The notes: generated by a model not told the origin, from the sequence alone. Positions 49,660-59,022 are shown, numbered from the stretch's first letter. The stretch: 64,000 bases of DNA from Candidatus Nanohalococcus occultus (GCF_029207735.1 NZ_CP104395.1:602692-666691); one strand, 5' to 3'. Numbers and translations are program-made.

Positions 49660-51084
49660 TTACAGCGAGTCCTGGAGTTTCCTGTAACATTGTTCTTTGA
49701 CCTGTCTGAGCTGTTCTGTGTCTAGATCAGTGATTTTAGCGTCTTTCTGGAAGAGATTAGTGCCTGCTATATCGAGTACAAGGCTGGAAAGATTCCATCG
49801 TCTCTGGAAAACCGTCTGTGTTTCTATCAAGTTCTGGATTCTGTAGTAAGGCACGATCATGGTTTCTCGCTTCCAGAAACCGTTCATTGTTACGATTTTA
49901 TCCTCGCCGACCTGGTAGCCCTTGTTCTTCCATTTTAGATGCGCGGCTGTGATGCTTAAAACAGTCAGAGCCGTGAAAACTGCTCCGGCAATCAGATAAC
50001 TACCTGTGAAATACGCATACGTCAGCGTGCCTGCGGTAACCGCCGCATTCAGGATCATGTACCTGCCGAAGTATCTTCTGCGAGCTTTTCCAGGTATACT
50101 GACAGTATTTATCTCTCCGAAAGGCTCAATTTTATTGGCTAGTCTTATGGCCCGGTTGCGTTTAGTTAAAGGTATTGCTGACTCCGGTCCGCCCTCCATG
50201 GAGTTCTGCGCCGAGTATCCTGCGGTCTCAATTTTCAGCGTTGAGTAGCCGAACAGCCGTTTCAGCGGATTTTCTTCAACTGTCAGTTTCTGTATCTTTT
50301 CAAGCGGTATCGAACCCTCTGAACGGTTCAGAAAGCCGCGTTCGTACTCAAGTGAATCATCAGATCTCCAGAGCTTGAAACCATAGTACTTTAACAGCAC
50401 GCTGGTAAAACTGGCCGCCCAGACACCTGCTAATCCCAGAACTAGGATAATAGATAATCCAAGTAAGACGCTGAGACCTGACTGCTCGACAGCTGTAAGC
50501 ACCAGACCTCCGCCGACCCCTAGAAGACCCATTAGGCCGAATATTAGACCGGGCTTGACCGAGGTAACCCCGAGTACGCCCAGTTCCCTGTCACTTATCT
50601 CGTAGATCAGCTCTCTGTCCTCATCAGCTTCCTCAGTGTCTTCCACACCTTTTTTCAGATTTCTTATCTTTCTCTGGAACTGTCTGGCTTGTTCGTCTCC
50701 GATGAATTTGAGCGATGCCTCTGTATGGCCGCCTCCAGCAGTCTCAAGGCTTACCTTCGCGATACCGAGAACTCTCTGTACAACATTCTTTTTGATATCA
50801 ACGTTCTGAATTCTGCTGAGAGGTATTTCCCTACTCTTCTTCTGGAAAACCCCGTGCCGAATATTGATGTTTTCCTCCCGAATATAGAAACTGTAGTTTC
50901 TCCACACCAAGTACTCCCATACAAGCGTTACCGTAGTCAAAACCGCCAGCACCGCGGCCACGATCGCTGCGGCTGAAAAATTCAAACTTGTTATACTGGC
51001 TCCGCCGGTGAAAACGAGGAATACTGCTATAGTGCCTACATCCTGTAGGGCATTGTATACAATGGATTTTCTATCCAGCTTCAT
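49660..51084 (-). CDS. Membrane protein with bacterial-type PH domains (YdbT-like)
   Basis: A 474-residue membrane protein with several helices and three bPH2 domains (each with the RIQNVDIKKNVVQRVLG, KIQKLTVEENPLKRLFG, RIQNLIETQTVFQRRWN pattern). Paired with a shorter PH protein upstream (4-base overlap), as in YdbS/YdbT pairs. Probable membrane homeostasis role; not defined. Confidence 0.8.
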   Translation of the reverse strand: MKLDRKSIVYNALQDVGTIAVFLVFTGGASITSLNFSAAAIVAAVLAVLTTVTLVWEYLVWRNYSFYIREENINIRHGVFQKKSREIPLSRIQNVDIKKNVVQRVLGIAKVSLETAGGGHTEASLKFIGDEQARQFQRKIRNLKKGVEDTEEADEDRELIYEISDRELGVLGVTSVKPGLIFGLMGLLGVGGGLVLTAVEQSGLSVLLGLSIILVLGLAGVWAASFTSVLLKYYGFKLWRSDDSLEYERGFLNRSEGSIPLEKIQKLTVEENPLKRLFGYSTLKIETAGYSAQNSMEGGPESAIPLTKRNRAIRLANKIEPFGEINTVSIPGKARRRYFGRYMILNAAVTAGTLTYAYFTGSYLIAGAVFTALTVLSITAAHLKWKNKGYQVGEDKIVTMNGFWKRETMIVPYYRIQNLIETQTVFQRRWNLSSLVLDIAGTNLFQKDAKITDLDTEQLRQVKEQCYRKLQDSL

Positions 51085-51563
51085 ACAGCATCTCGGTCTT
51101 CGGATTCGATCGCTACGTCTCTAAGCTTTTCCTGTAATCTCTCTGCGTCTTCTGGCAGTAAACCCGGCACTCTTACATCTGCGCCTCTCGTACCGGCAGT
51201 ATAGACCACTACCTTGGAAAGACCTGCGATTCGATCGATAACTCCGCGTTGAGCGTCAACGTGCTGTATACGGACGAAAGGAACCATCGAACTCACTTTC
51301 TTGAAGACTCCGTGTTCGAGGTAAAGGTGATCTTCACGCACCTGGTAGTTCCAGGCATCATACCGTTTTTTCATGTAAATACCTCCCAGGAGACCAATGG
51401 CTATAATCACTGCTGGCGGCCATAGGACCCAGGTAGAGATCTGATTGTAGGCGGCGTACGGTATCAAAATCAATGTGGCTCCGACTAACAGGACGAAAAG
51501 CGCTACTTCCAGCCTCCAAACCGTTAGAAGTCTTTTCTCCGGTTTATTCATTTTCTCGCTCAT
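51081..51563 (-). CDS. Membrane protein with one bacterial-type PH domain (YdbS-like)
   Basis: 160 residues: two helices and one PH domain (MVPFVRIQHVDAQRGVIDRIAG). ATG 51563 (MSEKMNKPEK) is preferred to 51626; translationally coupled to the larger PH gene. Confidence 0.8.
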   Translation of the reverse strand: MSEKMNKPEKRLLTVWRLEVALFVLLVGATLILIPYAAYNQISTWVLWPPAVIIAIGLLGGIYMKKRYDAWNYQVREDHLYLEHGVFKKVSSMVPFVRIQHVDAQRGVIDRIAGLSKVVVYTAGTRGADVRVPGLLPEDAERLQEKLRDVAIESEDRDAV

Positions 51564-51684
51564 AAAAACAAGTTTCAACCGTGTTTTCTTTAAATTAATC
51601 CCCCAAAACCATGTCCTAGACCACACAGTTTTCTGACGTTCAAAATAAAAGAGAAAGTTACAGAGCAGGCGAAGGAAATGGCGT

Positions 51685-51888
51685 TTAAGCCATATCCATT
51701 ATCGAGTAGAACGTAATTCCGGCGCCCGCAAGCAGCAAAATCACTCCTTGTATGTCCGCGGGTACCAAAGCCGGCACGTTGAAACCAAGCTCGACTTGTG
51801 GCGCAAACGTTCCTTCATTCGTGATAAGTGTCAAAGCACCCAGTAGCTCCAGTACGGCACCTACAGGGAACAAAAGCGTCTTGTTCAT
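51685..51888 (-). CDS. Small two-helix membrane protein
   Basis: 67 residues, two helices (residues 4-22 and 42-64). ATG 51888. No family recognised. Confidence 0.5.
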   Translation of the reverse strand: MNKTLLFPVGAVLELLGALTLITNEGTFAPQVELGFNVPALVPADIQGVILLLAGAGITFYSIMDMA

Positions 51889-52046
51889 ACGTAAAACAAA
51901 TCCAAAACACCTTATAAGATTATCCTTTACCCATAGGGTTCGTTACAACTATTTTGTGCCTAGTTAAGTCCGCCCGGATCTGACGCGGTTTTCTACCGGC
52001 CGAGCAGATACAAATTATTAAGCCGTAAGGCAGAACTGTTTAGTTG

Positions 52047-53399
52047 ATGGCGATGAGTTCTCAAGAGACGATGTTAAGTGATTTGAGCGGTTTCGAGTTT
52101 GAAGAGCTTATGATGGATGTTTTCCGAAATCTGGGGTATGAAAACATCAGAAATCCTGGTAAGACGGGTGATGAAGGCCGAGATATTATAATGGAAAAGA
52201 CTGTTGACGGAGTCAGGAAAACCTTCATCGTGGAGTGTAAGAACCTTTCTTCCCACGTTGGACGGCCTGTAGTCCAGAAGCTTCATTCAGCTGTAGCTAC
52301 CTTCGATACGGAAAATCAGAAGGTCGGAATGATTGTGACAACGAACAGGTTCTCTGCGGCCGCAAAGGAGTATGCGGAAAAATCAGATGTACGTCTCTGG
52401 GATGGGAAAAAGATCAGAGAGATCGCAGAGGATATCGGCCTTGATCTTTACAACGGCGAGATCGAAATCGTCTGTAACCGGACGCTGCCCGTACCGGAGA
52501 AACGGAGTATAGTGGAAGAAAAGATAAAAGACGAGTTCTCCGAGTTGAAAAACTTTGAGAAACAAGTTATTGATGACATTGAAGTCGAACTGGAGCTTGT
52601 TCCTGCTGTAAAAATGAGATCTCAGATAGATTCGGTTTACGAGACCACTGTCGGCGTTGTAAACAGGATTCAGAGAGAAGACACCTTGATCTGGAGGGCA
52701 GATACAGAAGGCAGTGTAGAGGAGAGAAAAGACTCTGAACTGGAGAGGCTCATACATGATTCAGGGGTCGGCAGCCGGCTTGGTGCCTACGATCTGGAAG
52801 CCGAGTTCGATGATATTAAGAGAAGGCATTTTGAGAAAACCGAGACCGGTTTCAAACAGGATCTCGTAGAGTACGAAATAAAGGAGAATACAGAGCAGGT
52901 CAGCTATACCGGCGGCAACAATGTAACATACAACAAGACCCATAAACCGAAGGAAAAAGACGTGACCGTCACGGAGATCAAACCTGTCTACGTTCCGAAG
53001 ATAAAGACCTCAACCCGGATAAAAGAACATTCTCACCGGCACAGCTACTTTACAGACAACAATCTGGAGATCAAGAAGAAAGATGAGATCCATGTTGACA
53101 CTCATACCGGCAGGAAACCATTGTTATTCACACCAACCCTCTGTAGATACTGTGGAACTATTAACAACCGTTTGAACATCAAAGAAGAGAGGTTAAATCA
53201 CAGTCCGATCTGTAAACACTGTTCGGAAACTGAACGTTTCATGCTGAGGCAAAAACATTTCGCCAGTCAGGAGAACCTAGAGAACTTCCGGGAAAACTAC
53301 AAAGAACTGCCATTCTACCGTAAAGTCTTGGAAAACAAGCTGGGACTGGCTGCTCTGGGTCTGGCTGTTTTGCTCTTGCCTGTGATAGCAACGGTTTGA
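52047..53399 (+). CDS. Membrane-anchored Mrr-type restriction endonuclease-like protein
   Basis: About 450 residues. The N-terminal Mrr catalytic domain has GDEGRDI and FIVECKN (Asp...Glu-x-Lys) near residues 41 and 62 and the QKLHSAVATF helix. A central charged region of ~200 residues follows, then a zinc ribbon (CRYC...CKHC, about 367-392) and a single C-terminal transmembrane helix (about 430-448). The nuclease would face the cytoplasm on the membrane. ATG 52047 is used; TTG 52044 and ATG 52053 are alternatives. No methyltransferase is next to it. Confidence 0.8.
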   Translation: MAMSSQETMLSDLSGFEFEELMMDVFRNLGYENIRNPGKTGDEGRDIIMEKTVDGVRKTFIVECKNLSSHVGRPVVQKLHSAVATFDTENQKVGMIVTTNRFSAAAKEYAEKSDVRLWDGKKIREIAEDIGLDLYNGEIEIVCNRTLPVPEKRSIVEEKIKDEFSELKNFEKQVIDDIEVELELVPAVKMRSQIDSVYETTVGVVNRIQREDTLIWRADTEGSVEERKDSELERLIHDSGVGSRLGAYDLEAEFDDIKRRHFEKTETGFKQDLVEYEIKENTEQVSYTGGNNVTYNKTHKPKEKDVTVTEIKPVYVPKIKTSTRIKEHSHRHSYFTDNNLEIKKKDEIHVDTHTGRKPLLFTPTLCRYCGTINNRLNIKEERLNHSPICKHCSETERFMLRQKHFASQENLENFRENYKELPFYRKVLENKLGLAALGLAVLLLPVIATV

Positions 53400-53472
53400 C
53401 CGGCTGCCGGTTGATCGGTATTTAACAGTTCGCCCGTAGATTGTGTTTATAGGTCGCCTAAGCCTTTGTGAG

Positions 53473-53562
53473 AGGTCTAGGAGAGACCTGCTCAAGAACA
53501 TCTCTTCGGAGAACCGTTCTAAGAGCCTTGGGATTTTGCTAATCCTGGCTCCTAATGAGTTT
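53473..53562 (+). ncRNA. Candidate structured RNA
   Basis: A gene-free 180-base gap between converging genes holds several hairpins: AGGTCT/AGACCT (53473-53478 with 53484-53489), GCTC...AGAAC...TCTC-TTCG-GAGA...GTTCT...GAGC (about 53490-53526) with a stable UUCG loop, and GGATT/AATCC (53530-53545), the latter nested in GAGCC/GGCTC. TTTATAGG (53446-53453) lies about 25 bases before the first hairpin and a T-run (53560-53569) follows. GAGC can pair in two ways, so two alternative folds are possible. Confidence 0.45.
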
Positions 53563-53578
53563 AATTTTTCCCAATTTA

Positions 53579-54931
53579 CTAGATCTGGTTGAAAGCTCTT
53601 TGAACCACTTCGTTCAACGCCGGATGGATATGGATCGTATCCTTGATTCCTTCGACACCTAGATCGTTACGTTCTGCGACCAAGACCTCATGTATTAGCT
53701 GGGAGGCATCAGGTCCGATGATGTGAAAGCCAAGTATGTCTCCCTCCTGACTGGCAAGCAGTTTAACAAAGCCGTCTTTTTCCTTCAAAGCATGGCCCAT
53801 TCCCGTGTTCTTGTACTCGTAACTGGCTTTGATGTAATCAACATTTTCTTCCTCAAGTTTCTGTTCGGTCTTTCCCACACCTGCGATCTGCGGTGAGGAG
53901 AATACGGCGTGAGGCATTGACCGGTAGTCTGCTATCTCTTTTTTCCCGAAGGCGTTTTTGATCGCGATCTCGGCCTCGTAGTTCGCAGAGTGTTTGAACA
54001 TCCAGTTGTCGGCAATATCTCCGATGGCATAGACTCCGTCCTTGTTAGTCTCCATCCTTTCGTCGACCTCAACGAATCCGCGCTCGGAGGTCTTGATTCC
54101 AGCCGCCTTAACGTTTAACTCATCTGTGTTCGGAACCCTGCCGGCTGCGAGCAAGATTTTTTCTCCTGCGAACGAGTGTTTGTTGCCACCCCCGTCCTCT
54201 GCTACAACCTTTATTCCATCCTCCAGCTCCTCTACCTTGGAGGCATACATACCGAGATTTACGTTGAACCGTCTTTCCGCGATCTCTGTGAACTTCTCTG
54301 AGATTTCTCGGTCTTCTCGTTTGAGTAGGGAGTCTCCACTTTCAATTATTGTTACTTCGACACCCATGGCCTCGAAAAAGTGAGCTAGCTCACAGGAGAT
54401 ATAGCCGCCGCCGATCATAACTATCGATTCCGGTTTTTCATCCAGCTGAAGAGCTTCCTTACTCGTTAAATAGTCTATACTCGTTATTCCTTCGATCGGC
54501 GGTATCAGCGGCCTTGAGCCAGCTGCGAGAAATATTTTATCGGCCGTTATACGTTCGTCGCCGACCTTCAGTACTTTTTCATCGACGAACCGAGCTTTTT
54601 CCTTGTACAGAGTGTGGTTTTCCGATTTCTCTACTGCTTTTTCGATTCCTTCAGCGTCACTTGATACCGAGTTATTTACTTCCTGTACTATGTTCTCGAA
54701 GTCGATTTCTTCTACCTGTGCGTTAATATGGAATTTTTCGGAATCTCTAATGGTTTCTACTATGTCGGCGCGGTGGATAAGCATTTTTGAAGGTATACAT
54801 CCGCGGTTCAGGCATGTTCCCCCGAGCGGACCTGGCTCCACTAATGCTACGTTTTTACCGTGTGATGCGAAAACTGAGGCAATATCCAGTCCGCTTCCTG
54901 CTCCGACTACGATGGCATCGAACTCCTTCAT
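53579..54931 (-). CDS. Dihydrolipoamide dehydrogenase-family FAD disulfide oxidoreductase
   Basis: A 450-residue flavoprotein. FAD-binding GAGSGLDIA at the N-terminus, redox pair GGTCLNRGCIPS (near residue 40), NAD-binding GGGYISCELA and the C-terminal HIHPALNE with catalytic His. It may reduce lipoamide or another low-molecular-weight disulfide; no 2-oxoacid dehydrogenase is nearby. ATG 54931 is used; the frame start at 55069 is unsupported. Confidence 0.88.
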   Translation of the reverse strand: MKEFDAIVVGAGSGLDIASVFASHGKNVALVEPGPLGGTCLNRGCIPSKMLIHRADIVETIRDSEKFHINAQVEEIDFENIVQEVNNSVSSDAEGIEKAVEKSENHTLYKEKARFVDEKVLKVGDERITADKIFLAAGSRPLIPPIEGITSIDYLTSKEALQLDEKPESIVMIGGGYISCELAHFFEAMGVEVTIIESGDSLLKREDREISEKFTEIAERRFNVNLGMYASKVEELEDGIKVVAEDGGGNKHSFAGEKILLAAGRVPNTDELNVKAAGIKTSERGFVEVDERMETNKDGVYAIGDIADNWMFKHSANYEAEIAIKNAFGKKEIADYRSMPHAVFSSPQIAGVGKTEQKLEEENVDYIKASYEYKNTGMGHALKEKDGFVKLLASQEGDILGFHIIGPDASQLIHEVLVAERNDLGVEGIKDTIHIHPALNEVVQRAFNQI

Positions 54932-55065
54932 ACAGTTATGTTTTATCGGGCCGGGATAAAAACTCACGGTCGCCGAACAGTTTCCGGCCCGGGCGGATAG
55001 ATGAAAAATATGTGAGAGGCCGCTGCGACCTCTCAAGGGTTTAACCGGTTCTAGAGGGAAGGGTT

Positions 55066-55215
55066 TCACTGAGGGTTTCTCGAGCCGTCGATGATCTCTT
55101 CTTCATCGAGATCCCGGTGGAAATGTTCACGAGCGTACCGCTGGACTTTCTCGACTAGCTCGAATTCATCCAGTGCTTCCACCACATGGCCGTTTGGGAA
55201 GGTGAATTTTGGCAT
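55066..55215 (-). CDS. 49-residue DUF1059-like small protein
   Basis: Starts MPKFTFPNGHVVEALDEFELV and ends with an acidic helix. The DEFELVEKVQRYAREHFHRDL segment resembles DUF1059, but that family's N-terminal Cys pair is missing. GAGGTG lies 9 bases before ATG 55215. Similarity is by eye only. Confidence 0.5.
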   Translation of the reverse strand: MPKFTFPNGHVVEALDEFELVEKVQRYAREHFHRDLDEEEIIDGSRNPQ

Positions 55216-55370
55216 CTTCGAGGACACCTCAAGTCAAAACATAGGCTCTTATTTTAAAACGAATTATTTTAGACAATTATAGATTATAGAGAGTACATGG
55301 AAAAGCCTATCAAGTCTGAAAAAGCATCAAAACGTTTTTCCAGGCTTTTAATCATAAAAACCGGTTTTTC

Positions 55371-57293
55371 TTAACCCAGTTCCTTCTTTTTCTCAAGGTA
55401 GCTCATCGCGGTCTCTATGAACGTTGAATGACTCCATGTCAGGGGTGCTACCGACTTGCCTTCTCCTGTGAACGGATCTACCTGTTCCGGCAGTATCCCG
55501 GTCTCCAGTGCATTATCGTGCGCCCAGTGCATGTGTTCTTTCGCGCTCTCAAGCTCTTCAAAGCTTTCTGCGTTCATTATCCTGTGCTGTGCGAGCCACA
55601 GTGTACAGATCACCCATGGATTGCCCGGAACTTTCTCGAAATCACTGGTCACACTGTGATAACGGTCTCCTTTGTAACGTGCTATTCCTCCGATCTCTGT
55701 ATCCGGCGAGAGATCGTGTTCGATGGCGTTGACCGTGTTTTCAAAGTACTGATCGTCTTCTTCAACTAGGCCGAATTTTTCAAGGAAGATCAGTGGAGCA
55801 GAGACTTCATCGATCAGCTCTCCGTCCTCTAAGCCTCTTCCATACCTCATGGATTTCTCTGAACGGAGTTTTTCCAGTCCTTCGTGTTTTATAGTTTCAG
55901 CTCGGGTCCTGTATTTTTCTCCGTTCTCATCGACTTGGTCGGCGATGTCTGCTGCGGCTTCCAGCCCTGCGTATACAGATGCGACTGTGAAACTTGATAT
56001 GTAGTGTTTTTCCTCCCAGAGATCGTGGCTTGGCTTCGGTAAACCTAGTTCCTGGTCGAAGTAGTCATGAATGAAGTCTGCGGCCGGTTTCACGAGCGAA
56101 GACCATTTTTCCTCCAGTATTTGCTGGTTATCCGAGTACTCTGCGAACTTTTTCAGAGACCAGATCACTAGAGCGGTCTCGTCTTCCTGTATAGGCAGCC
56201 GCGGATCTCCGTTCTCATCGACCCAGGGATGCCATGAGCTTCCAAGTGATTTATCCGGGTTGTATTTGTGAAGGAAGTATCCTTCTTCCTCAATTACCGC
56301 CTCTAGAAAGTCGAAGAACGGTTCGACCAGTCCGTCGAAACCAGCCTGCGCCATCGTCTCCGCTACAAGTGCGCCGTCCCGAGGCCAGACATACCCGTAC
56401 TTATCCCGGTTGTAATCCAGGTTCGTAGAGTCGTTGGCCGCGGTTATCGCACCGTTATGGTTTATCTGGCTTCTGACAACTAGTATTGAGCGTTTAAGCT
56501 GCTCTTCTATATGCTTATCAAGCCCTCCGGCATCAAAATCAAGTTCTTCGATATATCCCCGCCAGCACATCTCCGTCTGCTCGAAAAAGTCCTGTACACG
56601 TTTATCGACCTCTCTGTTCAGCTCACGTACCTCATCGAAATTCCTACCTGTGTTTATCCAGTAGTAGAACTTACGGGAACCTTCAGCAGGTATCTGGAGT
56701 TTTACAGATAACGCAGAATCGACCTCTCCCTGTGCGATCGGGTTGCTGTTGAGTTCTCCGGACTCTATGGCTTCTTTGACCCCGTCACTGTATATTCCGT
56801 ACTGATCGAAGTCACCGCATTCCCCGCCTTCTTTCTTGACATCGATCATGAAATACCGGTTTTTCTCATAATGAACTATACCGTTTTCCTCAGGTCTGAA
56901 AAGCGCGGTATCCTCCATTGAGTTACCGTAAACATTGAATTTTTGCTGGAAAAATATTTCGACAGTTCTTTCAGCGTCTCTAGTGTTTTTCACCTCTATT
57001 TCACGGAGGAACACGTTTTTATCGCAGTCCACACATGAGTTAAACAGGATTTCCAGGTCTTCTGTGCTGTTACTGGCCTCGGACTCTGTTACTATTGTCT
57101 GATCCTTGTAACGTGGTTCGGTCTCCCAGTCCTCAATCCATGAAAAACCATCGGCCTGTATACCTATACGGCTTTTTTCTCCAAGCACGTGGTCTTCCTG
57201 ACCTGCGTACGGATAGTAAAAATCCCTAACTCTGAGAGAGTCATCTAGATTGACCAGCAGCGAGCCGTTCCCTAATGCGAGATGCCGAACCAT
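55371..57293 (-). CDS. Glycoside hydrolase family 15 (glucoamylase-type)
   Basis: A 640-residue GH15 enzyme: N-terminal beta-supersandwich (residues 1-260) then an (alpha/alpha)6 barrel. General acid Glu is in the IQEDETALVIW segment, and the base Glu in LPEQVDPFTGEG. YVWPRDGALVAE is diagnostic. No signal peptide, so cytosolic: it splits glucose from starch- or glycogen-like chains or oligosaccharides. ATG 57293 is preferred to GTG 57299. HxlR regulator precedes it 58 bases upstream. Nanohaloarchaea are known for such enzymes (from memory). Confidence 0.93.
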   Translation of the reverse strand: MVRHLALGNGSLLVNLDDSLRVRDFYYPYAGQEDHVLGEKSRIGIQADGFSWIEDWETEPRYKDQTIVTESEASNSTEDLEILFNSCVDCDKNVFLREIEVKNTRDAERTVEIFFQQKFNVYGNSMEDTALFRPEENGIVHYEKNRYFMIDVKKEGGECGDFDQYGIYSDGVKEAIESGELNSNPIAQGEVDSALSVKLQIPAEGSRKFYYWINTGRNFDEVRELNREVDKRVQDFFEQTEMCWRGYIEELDFDAGGLDKHIEEQLKRSILVVRSQINHNGAITAANDSTNLDYNRDKYGYVWPRDGALVAETMAQAGFDGLVEPFFDFLEAVIEEEGYFLHKYNPDKSLGSSWHPWVDENGDPRLPIQEDETALVIWSLKKFAEYSDNQQILEEKWSSLVKPAADFIHDYFDQELGLPKPSHDLWEEKHYISSFTVASVYAGLEAAADIADQVDENGEKYRTRAETIKHEGLEKLRSEKSMRYGRGLEDGELIDEVSAPLIFLEKFGLVEEDDQYFENTVNAIEHDLSPDTEIGGIARYKGDRYHSVTSDFEKVPGNPWVICTLWLAQHRIMNAESFEELESAKEHMHWAHDNALETGILPEQVDPFTGEGKSVAPLTWSHSTFIETAMSYLEKKKELG

Positions 57294-57351
57294 AACCACG
57301 TTTTTATCTCGGAGATTTAACTATATGAGGCCACTTAGCCCTGTAAAAATT

Positions 57352-57693
57352 TCAGCCCTGTTTTTCGGTAAAGTTCTGTTCTCCCCACTCCCGCATAGCA
57401 TCCAGCACTTTCTCCATACTCCGTCCTTCCTCAGTCAGAGAGTACTCAACCTTTTTCGGGGACTCGGAGAGGACTTCTCTGTTTACAAGCCGGTTTTCCT
57501 GTAAATCCTTCAGAGACCGGGACAGCACCTTTGCCGTAACCCCGGGAATCGAGCGTTTTAACTCGTTGAAACCTTTTTCCTCTTTCAGAAGCCGGTGGAG
57601 AATAACAGGATGATACTTTTTCCCTAAGAGGTTAGCTGTCGCAGTAACAGGGCAGAAATCCTCGCCTGTACACCAGTCCGGAAGATCACTCAT
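57352..57693 (-). CDS. HxlR-family transcriptional regulator
   Basis: A 113-residue winged helix with the HxlR pattern CPVTATANLLGKKYHPVIL, FNELKRSIPGVTAKVLSRSLKDL and VEYSLTEEG. The cysteine near residue 14 is the redox-sensing one in some members. Gene order suggests control of the glucoamylase gene, but that is not proven. Confidence 0.88.
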   Translation of the reverse strand: MSDLPDWCTGEDFCPVTATANLLGKKYHPVILHRLLKEEKGFNELKRSIPGVTAKVLSRSLKDLQENRLVNREVLSESPKKVEYSLTEEGRSMEKVLDAMREWGEQNFTEKQG

Positions 57694-57739
57694 AACAATC
57701 GATAGATCGGAAAACTGATTTATTCCCTTAGTACGTTCT

Positions 57740-58792
57740 TCACAGACCTATTCTGCCTGCCAGTTTTTTCTTCCTCAGGTTCAGCAGGTATACCTTCATG
57801 ACAGCGTCTTTGAGCTTTCTGAAAACACTGCTTTGTAGAGCAGCCTCCTTATACATCATAAGACCGGAATCTCCGAGACTTACAAGCAAAGGAAACTCAG
57901 AGCCGTCATACTCAACCATATCCTTACGAGGCACATCAATATTTTTCGCAACAACCTCTGCCTGATCTATAGCGTTGTGAGCGGTATCTATAACCTCTAG
58001 ATCCGCACAGTCGCCGAGAGCGAAAACCTGCGGATACTTCCGCCATCTAAGATACTTATCAACCGGTACACCATCCCGATCAACATTCAGAGAGTCTTGG
58101 ACGGTTTTAGAAGCCTGTACACCTGCCGACCAGATACAGGCATCATGTTCAATCGATTTACCGTTCTCAAGTACAACCTTGGTTTCTTCAACGCGTTTTA
58201 CAGCGCTTCCGCCCTTGAAGTTGATACCTTCGCTGTTCATATAATCAATTATCTTATGAGACGATTCTTCATTACCTGTAGACATTGGACGCGTAGCAGA
58301 ATCAACCACCGAAACCTCTTTACCCATTTCACTGATCTCGCCAGCGACTTCGACGCCTACATAGCCAGCACCTACCACAGTGACTTTTTCAGCATCCTCA
58401 ACTTTCTTCACGGATTTTTTAGCAGACGTAAGGCTGTAAAAACCGTCGGCGGAGGAAACATCCATGCCATAGGTCGCCGGATCAGATCCAAGCGCTACAA
58501 CAAGGTAAGTATAATCATGGGTTCCCGCATTGGTATGGACTTTCTGTTCGGCAGGATCAATGTCCTCAACGGCCTCCCTAGAAAACTTAACGCCCGTGTC
58601 CTCGAACAGCTTGTTCAGATTAACTCTTAACTCATCCTCAGTATGTCTTTCACGGTACAGATCCACGAGACCCGGCTTGAACTCATGAGAGCCATTAATA
58701 TCAAGCAGCTCTACATCATGCTCAGAGCCTATAAGATTCATACAAACGTTTACTCCCGCAAAACCCGCTCCTAAAACCAAAACCTTCGCCAT
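57740..58792 (-). CDS. NAD(P)/FAD-dependent oxidoreductase, NDH-2-like
   Basis: A 350-residue two-dinucleotide-binding protein: GAGFAGVN at the N-terminus and GAGYVGVEVA near residue 142. ALGDCAD near 255 is the FAD-contact Asp. Type II NADH dehydrogenases look like this but are usually longer with a C-terminal membrane helix; here a short basic end (LRKKKLAGRIGL) remains. Electron acceptor unknown. Confidence 0.8.
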   Translation of the reverse strand: MAKVLVLGAGFAGVNVCMNLIGSEHDVELLDINGSHEFKPGLVDLYRERHTEDELRVNLNKLFEDTGVKFSREAVEDIDPAEQKVHTNAGTHDYTYLVVALGSDPATYGMDVSSADGFYSLTSAKKSVKKVEDAEKVTVVGAGYVGVEVAGEISEMGKEVSVVDSATRPMSTGNEESSHKIIDYMNSEGINFKGGSAVKRVEETKVVLENGKSIEHDACIWSAGVQASKTVQDSLNVDRDGVPVDKYLRWRKYPQVFALGDCADLEVIDTAHNAIDQAEVVAKNIDVPRKDMVEYDGSEFPLLVSLGDSGLMMYKEAALQSSVFRKLKDAVMKVYLLNLRKKKLAGRIGL

Positions 58793-58903
58793 ATAAACTA
58801 ATGTACTCAGCCAGGCTTAAAAACAACTCAGCCCAGAGTAACGCCCTAGTTTAAAACTTTTCGCCAACTTCTGTTTAGATACAAGCCTGCTAATGTTTGA
58901 GGC

Positions 58904-58949
58904 ACGGTTCTCTAGAACCGTAACATGTTGATCAAACTGACAGCAGTTT
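58904..58949 (+). other. Two hairpins immediately upstream of tRNA-Pro
   Basis: ACGGTTC/GAACCGT (58904-58910 with 58915-58921, 4-base loop) and AAACTG/CAGTTT (58934-58939 with 58944-58949, 4-base loop) precede the tRNA; the second ends exactly at the tRNA's first base. A TATA-like GTTTAAAACT (58850-58859) would place them in the tRNA leader. Confidence 0.5.
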
Positions 58950-59022
58950 GGCGGGATGGTGTAGTGGACTATCATTGGCCGTTTGGGACGGCCAGACCCC
59001 GGTTCAAATCCGGGTCCTGCCA
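58950..59022 (+). tRNA. tRNA-Pro(UGG)
   Basis: No intron. Acceptor GGCGGGA pairs with TCCTGCC (59015-59021), one G-T pair, discriminator A. Anticodon stem GGCCG/CGGCC with loop TTTGGGA, anticodon TGG. T-loop TTCAAAT. CCA not encoded. A minus-strand frame across it is an artefact. Confidence 0.95.

Noticed and set aside
55297-55374. 25-codon plus-strand frame starting ATG 55297
   Set aside because: Very short, low complexity Lys-rich, no promoter, and it runs into the end of the GH15 gene.
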